The notes under the pieces were generated by a model. That model worked only from the letters and a program-made list of their open reading frames with translations. It was not told the origin of the DNA and searched no databases. The position numbers and the translations under genes are program-made. A DNA stretch of 64,000 nt. Source: Burkholderia sp. OK233. Its GTDB lineage: Bacteria > Pseudomonadota > Gammaproteobacteria > Burkholderiales > Burkholderiaceae. Location: contig NZ_OCSR01000001.1 of NCBI RefSeq assembly GCF_900230185.1, forward strand, positions 744,001 through 808,000, written 5' to 3'. Below, in pieces: positions 56,172 to 64,000 of the stretch; within the stretch, counting starts at the first letter, position 1; every line of letters starts with the position of its first letter.

Positions 56172-56651
56172 TTACAACTGCTTTTCGATGTCTTCGACAA
56201 TCGCCTCGGGCTTGGTCAGCGGCGCATAGCGCTTCACTACGTTGCCATCGCGGCCGATCAGGAACTTGGTGAAGTTCCATTTGATCGCTTCGAGCCCCAG
56301 CAAGCCCGGCGCCTCGCCCGTCAGATAGCGGAACAGCGGATGCGCATTGGCGCCGTTCACATCGATCTTGTCGAACATCGGAAAGGTCACGCCGTAATTC
56401 TTTTCGCAGAAACTGCCGATCTGCGTAGCGTCACCCGGTTCCTGCTTGCCGAACTGATTGCATGGAAAACCGAGCACCGCGAGGCCGCGCGCCGCGTAAG
56501 TGTCATAGACCTTTTGCAGCCCCGCGTACTGCGGGGTGAACCCGCATTCGCTCGCCGTATTGACGATCAGCAAGACCTTGCCTTGATAGCGCTCGAGGCT
56601 CACTTCCTCGCCGCCGAGCGTACGTGCAGAAAACGAATAAATCGATGTCAT
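56172..56651 (-). CDS. Glutathione peroxidase family protein
   Basis: A 159-residue thiol peroxidase of the GPx/BtuE family. The catalytic Cys36 replaces selenocysteine in VNTASECGFTPQYAGLQ. The catalytic Gln is in GFPCNQFGKQEPG, and Trp-Asn in IKWNFTKFLIGRDG. It reduces hydroperoxides, probably with thioredoxin as the donor in this Cys-type class (family knowledge). Cytoplasmic; no signal peptide. Divergent from the ABC-F gene. Confidence 0.95.
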   Translation of the reverse strand: MTSIYSFSARTLGGEEVSLERYQGKVLLIVNTASECGFTPQYAGLQKVYDTYAARGLAVLGFPCNQFGKQEPGDATQIGSFCEKNYGVTFPMFDKIDVNGANAHPLFRYLTGEAPGLLGLEAIKWNFTKFLIGRDGNVVKRYAPLTKPEAIVEDIEKQL

Positions 56652-56786
56652 ATGCTCTCCCCATGAAAGCCGTCAGTCTATGCCAAAAGCCGCGCCGGTA
56701 CAGTCGGCCGAATGGCCGATCCTGACTGAGCGCCCGGTGTCAGCCCCAGCAGTCTAAAATAGCGTTTTTCTTCAGTCGGCCTCTTC

Positions 56787-58721
56787 GTGATCCGCTTTAA
56801 CCAGTTCAGCCTCGCGCGCGGCACCAAGCCGCTCTTTGAAAACACCACGTTCACCCTCAACCCCGGCGAGAAGGCCGGCCTGGTGGGTGCGAACGGCGCG
56901 GGCAAGTCGACGCTGTTTGCCGTTCTGCTCGGCGAACTGCACGCCGACGGCGGCGATTTCTCTATCCCGCCGAACTGGCAGATCGCCCACGTCGCGCAGG
57001 AAACCCCCGCCGCCGATAAAACCGCCCTCGCTTATACGCTCGACGGCGACGCCGCGTTGCGCGCGATCGAAAGGTGCATCGCCGAAGCCTCAGCCGCGCA
57101 TGACGGCGCCGCGGAAGGCGAAGCGCACGCCGCATTCGCCGACGCCGACGGCTACACCGCGCCGGCCCGCGCCGAGGCGTTGCTGCTCGGCCTCGGCTTC
57201 ACGCTCGAACAAACGCGCGAGCCGGTCAGCAGCTTTTCGGGCGGCTGGCGCATGCGGCTGAATCTGGCGCAGGCGCTGATGTGCCGCTCAGACCTGCTGC
57301 TGCTCGACGAACCGACCAATCACCTGGATCTCGACGCGATCGTCTGGCTCGAAGACTGGCTGCACCGCTATCCGGGCACGCTGATCGTGATCTCGCACGA
57401 CCGCGAATTTCTCGATTCGGTCTGCAACGTCACGCTGCATCTGGAGCATCAGCAGATCAAGCGTTATGGCGGTAACTACTCGCAGTTCGAAATCCTGCGC
57501 GCGCAACAGATCGCCTTGCAGCAAAGCGCGTATGAGAAGCAACAGCGCACGGTCGAGCATCTGCAGAGCTACATCAACCGTTTCAAGGCGCAGGCCACCA
57601 AGGCGCGGCAGGCGCAAAGCCGCGTGAAGGCGCTCGAAAAGATGGAGATGATCGCGCCGGCGCATGCGTCCTCGCCGTTCACGTTCGAATTCCGCACGCC
57701 CGATTCCGCACCGAATCCAATGATGGTGATGGAAGACGTGCGCTGCGGCTACCGCGGTGAGGATGGCGAAATTCCAATCGTCGACCATGTGATGCTGTCG
57801 ATCCAGAATGGTCAGCGCATCGGCCTGCTCGGCGCGAACGGCCAGGGCAAGTCGACGCTGATCAAAACGCTCGCCGGCACGCTCGAAGCCCTCGGCGGCC
57901 ATGTGCGCGAAGGCAAGGGCCTGCGCATCGGCTACTTCGCGCAGCATCAGCTCGAAACCCTGCGTCCGGACGACACGCCGCTGCAGCATCTGGCGCGTCT
58001 TGCACCGGATACGCGCGAACAGGAATTGCGCGACTTCCTCGGCAGTTTCAACTTTTCCGGCGAGATGGCGACCGCGAAAATCGCGCCGTTCTCGGGCGGC
58101 GAAAAAGCCCGTTTGGCGCTCGCGCTGATCATCTGGCAAAAGCCGAACCTGCTGCTGCTCGACGAGCCGACCAACCACTTGGATCTCGAAACGCGTCACG
58201 CGCTGACCATGGCGCTCGCGCAATTCGAGGGCACGCTGATTCTGGTATCGCACGACCGGCATCTGCTGCGCGCCACCACCGACGTGTTCATGCTGGTCGC
58301 CAAACACCGTCTGCAGGAGTTCGACGGCGATCTCGACGACTACCGCGACTGGCTGCTCCAACATGCCGCGGAACAACGGGCGGCATTGAAAACGGGCACG
58401 GCGTCGAACGGCGCGGATAGCGCAGACGGCGGCGTCAATCGCAAGGAGCAACGCCGTCTCGAAGCGGAAACGCGTCAGAAGCTCGCGCACCTGAAAAAGC
58501 CGCTGCAAAGCCGCATCACGAAGATCGAAAAGGAAATGGACGCGCTTAACGCGGAGAAGGCGACGCTCGATGCGTTCGTCGTCGATCCGGCCAGTTACGA
58601 GCCCGAGCAGAAGAGCAAACTGACGGAGGCGATCCGCCGTCAGGCAGATGTGAACGCGCGCCTCGAAACGCTCGAAGCCGAATGGCTCGAGACTCACGAG
58701 GAACTCGAACAAATCGGCTAG
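56787..58721 (+). CDS. ABC-F ATPase (YheS/Uup-like)
   Basis: A soluble tandem ATPase of 644 residues; ABC-F proteins act on ribosomes rather than membranes. Two Walker A motifs (GANGAGKST, GANGQGKST), two signatures (SFSGGWRMRLNLAQAL, PFSGGEKARLALALI) and two Walker B motifs (LLLLDEPTNHLD twice) are present. The linker helices lie between, and a basic coiled-coil C-terminal domain follows (about residues 540-640). The start is GTG at 56787. YheS-like by overall form; the substrate arrest is unknown. An upstream TAAAAT at 56755-56760 may be its -10. Confidence 0.94.
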   Translation: MIRFNQFSLARGTKPLFENTTFTLNPGEKAGLVGANGAGKSTLFAVLLGELHADGGDFSIPPNWQIAHVAQETPAADKTALAYTLDGDAALRAIERCIAEASAAHDGAAEGEAHAAFADADGYTAPARAEALLLGLGFTLEQTREPVSSFSGGWRMRLNLAQALMCRSDLLLLDEPTNHLDLDAIVWLEDWLHRYPGTLIVISHDREFLDSVCNVTLHLEHQQIKRYGGNYSQFEILRAQQIALQQSAYEKQQRTVEHLQSYINRFKAQATKARQAQSRVKALEKMEMIAPAHASSPFTFEFRTPDSAPNPMMVMEDVRCGYRGEDGEIPIVDHVMLSIQNGQRIGLLGANGQGKSTLIKTLAGTLEALGGHVREGKGLRIGYFAQHQLETLRPDDTPLQHLARLAPDTREQELRDFLGSFNFSGEMATAKIAPFSGGEKARLALALIIWQKPNLLLLDEPTNHLDLETRHALTMALAQFEGTLILVSHDRHLLRATTDVFMLVAKHRLQEFDGDLDDYRDWLLQHAAEQRAALKTGTASNGADSADGGVNRKEQRRLEAETRQKLAHLKKPLQSRITKIEKEMDALNAEKATLDAFVVDPASYEPEQKSKLTEAIRRQADVNARLETLEAEWLETHEELEQIG

Positions 58722-58767
58722 CCGCAGGCTGTTCGCGGTCCGCGCCAGCATCGATCGGAGGTAGCCC

Positions 58768-59943
58768 TTGTCACCCGTGAGCTCGTCTGCGTCTTCATCT
58801 GAGTCTGCGTCTGCGTCTGCTGCTTCAGCCGCGCCGTCGGTTGCGTCGTCATCCGCGGCAGCACCTGCTCCGCTGCAAGGGCTGCGCGTGCTGGACCTGA
58901 CGCGCCTGCTGCCCGGTCCGGTGGCCGCCTTGCGGCTTGCAGAACTCGGCGCCGACGTGCTGAAAATCGAAGCGCCTGGCGCGGGCGACCCCACCCGAAC
59001 GATGATGCAGTCGTCCGGCGACCGCGTGGCAGGCCGCCCGGGCGCGTTTTACCGCCTCGTGAATCGCGGCAAGCGCGAGACGCGCCTCGACCTCAAATCA
59101 GAAGCGGGACGCAACGTATTGCGTGCACTCGCGGCCGAAGCGGATGTGCTGATCGAAAGTTTCCGGCCCGGCGTGATGGAGCGCCTCGGCGTCGGCTATG
59201 AAACCCTGCGCGCGCTCAATCCGAGGCTGGTCTACTGTGCGATCAGCGGTTACGGCGCCAGCGGTCCGTTTGTCGACCATGCCGGTCACGATCTGAACTA
59301 CATCGGCTACGCGGGCGTGCTCGATCAGTTGGCGGGCCGCGACGGCACGCCGATTCTGCCGAATTTCCAGATTGCCGACCTGCTTGGCGGCGCATTGAGC
59401 GCGGTGACGCAGATTCTCGCCGCGCTATGGCATGTGTCGCGTGGCGGCGAAGGCCGCTTCGTCGACGTATCGATGACGCACGCCACCTACGCGCACAACG
59501 TCGTCGCGCAAGTGGCGCTCGCCAATGAGGGTGCCGCGCCCGCGGCCGGCGCCAGTCTGCTGAACGGCGGCGTGCCCTGCTACAACCTGTATCGGACGCT
59601 CGACAATCGCTGGCTCGCGGTCGGCGCGCTCGAACTGAAGTTCTGGGAAACACTGTGCATGGCGCTGGACCGGCCCGAATGGGCGACGCGTCACTGGAGC
59701 CTTGGCCAGGCGATCGGCGGCCCGGACGCCGCCGCGTTGACGCAGGAGCTGGCCGGCCTGATCGTCAAGCGCCCGCTGGAGGAATGGGTGTTGCTGCTGG
59801 AATCGCTGGACTGCTGCGTCTCGCCGGTGCTGACGCCGGCGGAAGCCGCACAGCATCCGCTGTTCAACCGCGAGGCGTACGCGGCGATGACCGAAGGCCA
59901 GAACGGAAACGATGCCGGAGACGATGGTCGCCAGCCCGGTTAA
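58768..59943 (+). CDS. CaiB/BaiF-family CoA-transferase (alpha-methylacyl-CoA racemase-like)
   Basis: A class III CoA-transferase/racemase fold of 391 residues. TTG at 58768 lies 5 bases after GGAGGT, so the start is well supported. The core begins LQGLRVLDLTRLLPGPVAAL. NRGKRETRLDLKSEAGR and GHDLNYIGYAGVLDQLAGRD are typical; the GHDxNY motif favours the racemase-like branch. The first 35 residues are Ser/Ala-rich (MSPVSSSASSSESASASAAS) and encoded by imperfect 6-bp repeats; this tail is not part of the family fold. Substrate unknown. Confidence 0.9.
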   Translation: MSPVSSSASSSESASASAASAAPSVASSSAAAPAPLQGLRVLDLTRLLPGPVAALRLAELGADVLKIEAPGAGDPTRTMMQSSGDRVAGRPGAFYRLVNRGKRETRLDLKSEAGRNVLRALAAEADVLIESFRPGVMERLGVGYETLRALNPRLVYCAISGYGASGPFVDHAGHDLNYIGYAGVLDQLAGRDGTPILPNFQIADLLGGALSAVTQILAALWHVSRGGEGRFVDVSMTHATYAHNVVAQVALANEGAAPAAGASLLNGGVPCYNLYRTLDNRWLAVGALELKFWETLCMALDRPEWATRHWSLGQAIGGPDAAALTQELAGLIVKRPLEEWVLLLESLDCCVSPVLTPAEAAQHPLFNREAYAAMTEGQNGNDAGDDGRQPG

Positions 59944-60093
59944 GCGCCAATGAAACGCGGCTAAGGTTAAGCGAAGGCCAAGCCAAGACCGGGCCAGGCG
60001 TCTGAGGTTTGGCTAGCTGGCGCGTCTGCGCCCGACAGCGATTAACTCGCAATTCAGGAAGGTCAGGCTAACGCCCCCTGTCGCCCCAACATC

Positions 60094-60372
60094 TCAGCGC
60101 CGCACCGCCGTTTGCCGAGGCAAAACCTGGCGCGGCGTTTTTTCGTCGTCGTACAGGAAATGCTTGCGGCCTTCCACATGACGGTTGATCGTCGCGCGCA
60201 CTTCGGCGGCGGTAACATCTTCGGCCACTACCCGGCGCGAAATCTGCCCCGTCGTGTCGATCCACTCGACAATCCGGCAAGCCCCACCCCAAGGCTGGCG
60301 AATCGGCTCGGAGACGCGGCAGCCGCGCACCTGCATGGGCCGCTCGGCAGCGGTTTCATATGACTGTTTCAA
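60094..60372 (-). CDS. Small uncharacterised protein (possibly DUF2866)
   Basis: A 92-residue protein of unknown function. The central part, GCRVSEPIRQPWGGACRIVE then WIDTTGQISRRVVAEDVTAA, looks like a compact folded domain, followed by a His-containing stretch (INRHVEGRKHFLYDDEK). From memory it resembles a small Burkholderia family named DUF2866, but I cannot verify this. The start could be TTG at 60372 (AAGGAT upstream) or ATG at 60336. It lies alone between the CoA-transferase and radA. Confidence 0.65.
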   Translation of the reverse strand: MKQSYETAAERPMQVRGCRVSEPIRQPWGGACRIVEWIDTTGQISRRVVAEDVTAAEVRATINRHVEGRKHFLYDDEKTPRQVLPRQTAVRR

Positions 60373-60515
60373 GGCGCGATCCTTTTTCGGGCATCAGAAG
60401 GGATGCAATACCCTGCCAGCTTAGGAAAAAGGAATGTCGGGTAGGTTACAGCCAATATGGAGATATTTACTGGCCATTACGGACTGACGGGCGCCCGCAG
60501 GCGCCAGAACCCCGT

Positions 60516-61892
<1,377 letters not shown>

Positions 61893-62055
61893 GCGCCCTT
61901 GCCTGGGTTGCTGTTCTTTGGATTGATGCGCTCGCTGGGGACCTCGTTGAGCAGCTCACCGGTGACCACACTGCGACCGTCTTTGGGATTGTCTTTGCAC
62001 CGTCATCGAGACCGCCAGCACGGCGGCCCACAAGCCCGCACGTCAGTGCCGTGCC

Positions 62056-63126
62056 TTACTCCGCGCGCACGGGCACGCGTGGCGCTACCGCGCACATCAG
62101 CTCGTAGCCGATCGTGCCGCACGCCTGCGCGACGTCGTCGATCGGCAGCGACGTGCCCCACAACTCGACACGCGAGCCGACGTTGGCCGTCGGGATTGGC
62201 GTCAGGTCGACGGTCAGCATGTCCATCGACACCCGTCCGACGATCCGCGTACGCACGCCGTCGACGATCACCGGCGTGCCTTCCGGCGCGACCCGCGGAT
62301 AACCATCCGCGTAACCGCAGGCCACCACGCCGATGCGCATCGCCCCACGCGCCTTGAACGCCGAACCATAGCCGACCGTATGGCCTTCGGCGAGCGTCTG
62401 CACGGCGATCAGTTCGGAGGCGAGCGTCATGGCCGGTTGCAGGCCGGTGCTTTGGATCGCGGCCGTCACACCCGAGGGTGACGCACCGTACAGGATGATG
62501 CCTGGGCGAACCCAGTCGAAGTGGGCTTCGGGATGCCACAGCGTCGCCGCCGAATTCGAGAGGCTGCGCGCGCCGGCAATGCCCTGCGCGCCGCGCTCGA
62601 ACGCTTCCATCTGATGGGCGACGCCACGTTCGCCGTCGGCGTCCGAGAAATGGGTCATCAACGTGATCTGGCCGACGCCCGGGCAGGCCCGCGCGCGCTC
62701 CCACGCGGCGCGGAATTTTTCCACCGTGTAACCAAGGCGGTTCATGCCGGTGTTCATCTTCAGCTGGATATTGACGGGCTTGGACAGGCGCGCCATTTCG
62801 AGCATGCGCAGCTGTTCGTCCGAGTGCAGCGCCGTGGTCAGGCTGTAGCGGTCGATCACGTCGATATCGGTCGGACGAAAAAAGCCTTCGAGTAACAGAA
62901 TCGGGCCGGCCCAGCCCAATTCACGCAACTTCACCGCCTCTTCGAGGTCCAGAAGACCAAAGCCGTCGGTTGCGCGCAAGCCGGGAAAAGCACGCGCGAG
63001 GCCGTGTCCATAGGCGTTTGCCTTGACGACGGCCCAGATCTTGGATTTTGCTGCGTAGCGCCGGGCAACGGCGAGATTATTGGCGAGTGCAGCAGTGTGA
63101 ATCGTGGCTGAGAGGGGGCGCGGCAT
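62056..63126 (-). CDS. alr: Alanine racemase
   Basis: A PLP enzyme making D-alanine for peptidoglycan. 356 residues. The PLP lysine is in [17 protein letters not shown] (Lys of VKANAYGHG) and the catalytic Tyr is in [20 protein letters not shown]-terminal barrel and C-terminal beta domain; it begins [20 protein letters not shown]. Divergent from lplT and upstream of radA. Only one alr is visible here, so I cannot say whether it is the biosynthetic or the catabolic enzyme; context favours the biosynthetic one. Confidence 0.96.
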   Translation of the reverse strand: MPRPLSATIHTAALANNLAVARRYAAKSKIWAVVKANAYGHGLARAFPGLRATDGFGLLDLEEAVKLRELGWAGPILLLEGFFRPTDIDVIDRYSLTTALHSDEQLRMLEMARLSKPVNIQLKMNTGMNRLGYTVEKFRAAWERARACPGVGQITLMTHFSDADGERGVAHQMEAFERGAQGIAGARSLSNSAATLWHPEAHFDWVRPGIILYGASPSGVTAAIQSTGLQPAMTLASELIAVQTLAEGHTVGYGSAFKARGAMRIGVVACGYADGYPRVAPEGTPVIVDGVRTRIVGRVSMDMLTVDLTPIPTANVGSRVELWGTSLPIDDVAQACGTIGYELMCAVAPRVPVRAE

Positions 63127-63344
63127 GGGTAGTTTTCGTAAAGACGCTTGCGAATCAGGAGCTTACAGGGCGTTTTCAGTGCTCGGCAGCCCGCTGGGCG
63201 GTGCGATCAAGGATTCTGCTAGTCCGAATCCAGCTATTTTCATGATATAAAGCCGTGCGCACAACCCATTTCGAACGGTATAAGCCCGGACGCCTTGCAC
63301 ACGGCCGGGGCAGACAGACCGCAGCGAGGACAGCATCGCATCAG

Positions 63345-64000
63345 ATGAAAAAAGGTTTTTACACCATCATGGCCGCGCAGTTTTTTTCGTCGCTGGCCGA
63401 CAATGCGCTTCTGATCGCTGCTATCGCACTGCTGAAAGATCTTCACGCCCCGAACTGGATGACGCCGCTGCTCAAGTTGTTCTTTGTGCTGTCGTACGTC
63501 GTTCTGGCCGCCTTCGTGGGCGCCTTCGCCGACTCCCGTCCAAAGGGACAGGTGATGTTCGTCACCAATACCATCAAAGTAGTCGGTTGCATCACGATGC
63601 TGGTGGGCGCGCATCCGTTGCTCGCCTATGGCATCGTCGGCTTTGGCGCGGCGGCCTACTCGCCGGCCAAGTACGGCATTCTCACCGAACTGCTGCCGCC
63701 TGACCGGCTGGTCGCCGCGAACGGCTGGATCGAAGGCACCACGGTCGGTTCGATCATTCTCGGTACAGTGCTCGGCGGCGCGCTCATCAGCCCGCACATC
63801 GCCGCACCGATCCTCAGGCACCACATCCCCACGGTCAACACGCCCGCTGAAGCAGCGATGCTGGTGATCATGGCCATCTACGTGATCGCGGCGCTCTTCA
63901 ACCTGCGCATTCCCGACACCGGCGCGCGCTATCCGAAACAGGAACGCGGCCCGATCAAGCTGGTCACCGATTTCGCCGACTGCTTTCTCGTGCTGTGGCG
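63345..64000 (+). CDS. lplT: Lysophospholipid transporter LplT, 3' end outside window
   Basis: A major-facilitator flippase that imports lysophospholipids for re-acylation. The window contains 218 codons, open to its end. It begins MKKGFYTIMAAQFFSSLADN, then several helices and the motif GFGAAAYSPAKYGILTELLP typical of LplT. Read by my own translation. The ATG is behind a purine-rich GCAGCGAGGA some 14 bases away. A -10-like TATAAA lies at 63246-63251. Divergent from alr. Confidence 0.9.
   Translation, partial: MKKGFYTIMAAQFFSSLADNALLIAAIALLKDLHAPNWMTPLLKLFFVLSYVVLAAFVGAFADSRPKGQVMFVTNTIKVVGCITMLVGAHPLLAYGIVGFGAAAYSPAKYGILTELLPPDRLVAANGWIEGTTVGSIILGTVLGGALISPHIAAPILRHHIPTVNTPAEAAMLVIMAIYVIAALFNLRIPDTGARYPKQERGPIKLVTDFADCFLVLW

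Overview
The window is 64 kb of GC-rich core chromosome from a betaproteobacterium of the Burkholderiaceae, most probably Paraburkholderia. The basis is gene order and protein character: bamA-skp-lpxD-fabZ-lpxA-lpxB-rnhB, rpsB-tsf-pyrH-frr-uppS-cdsA-dxr-rseP, divergent ppsA/ppsR, the guaB/guaA block next to rnfH-ratA/smpB, and dapC-dapD-dapE-prmB. Most genes are housekeeping genes with intact motifs. I see no tRNA, rRNA, CRISPR array, insertion sequence, prophage or defence island.

Region by region. 1-5.4 kb: a CUT1-type carbohydrate ABC importer on the minus strand (ATPase, binding protein, two permeases, the last cut by the window edge) with a divergent IclR-family regulator. 5.6-12.3 kb: GMP synthesis (guaB, a small membrane protein, guaA), an EamA transporter lying against the local gene direction, then rnfH-ratA and divergent smpB. 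12.5-17.9 kb: a stomatin-like/NfeD pair, then PEP synthase (ppsA) with its regulator ppsR divergent. 18-33.3 kb: one long minus-strand envelope and translation block running from rpsB/tsf (34.2 kb) through pyrH, frr, uppS, cdsA, dxr, rseP, bamA, skp, lpxD, fabZ, lpxA, lpxB and rnhB to a SpoU methyltransferase. 34.6-40.3 kb, plus strand: map, glnD and a pseudouridine synthase with a roughly 512-residue repetitive charged N-terminal extension. 40.5-49.3 kb, minus strand: def, ligA, a ZipA-like protein, smc and a second EamA transporter. 49.7-56.1 kb, plus strand: dapC, dapD, a Spx/ArsC-like protein, dapE, prmB and a cardiolipin synthase. 56.2-64 kb: glutathione peroxidase (-), an ABC-F ATPase (+), a CaiB/BaiF CoA-transferase (+), a small uncharacterised protein (-), radA (-), alr (-) and the start of lplT (+).

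How the genes work together. Lipid A synthesis (lpxD, lpxA, lpxB, fabZ), outer-membrane protein assembly (bamA, skp), phospholipid and isoprenoid precursors (cdsA, uppS, dxr) and site-2 proteolysis (rseP) form one envelope cluster joined to translation factors. dapC/D/E and alr supply diaminopimelate and D-alanine for peptidoglycan. smc, zipA-like and ligA serve chromosome and division functions.

The items most worth a second look are regulatory or repetitive rather than a new gene system: the 138-bp in-frame repeats in the pseudouridine synthase, a KdgR-like triple half-site upstream of the sugar importer, a malE-malF-style hairpin between binding-protein and permease genes, two mutually exclusive hairpins downstream of guaA, a terminator hairpin directly in front of dapE, a symmetrical terminator between rpsB and tsf, and short tandem repeats beside lpxD and clsA. 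I did not find a convincing undescribed multi-gene system in this window.
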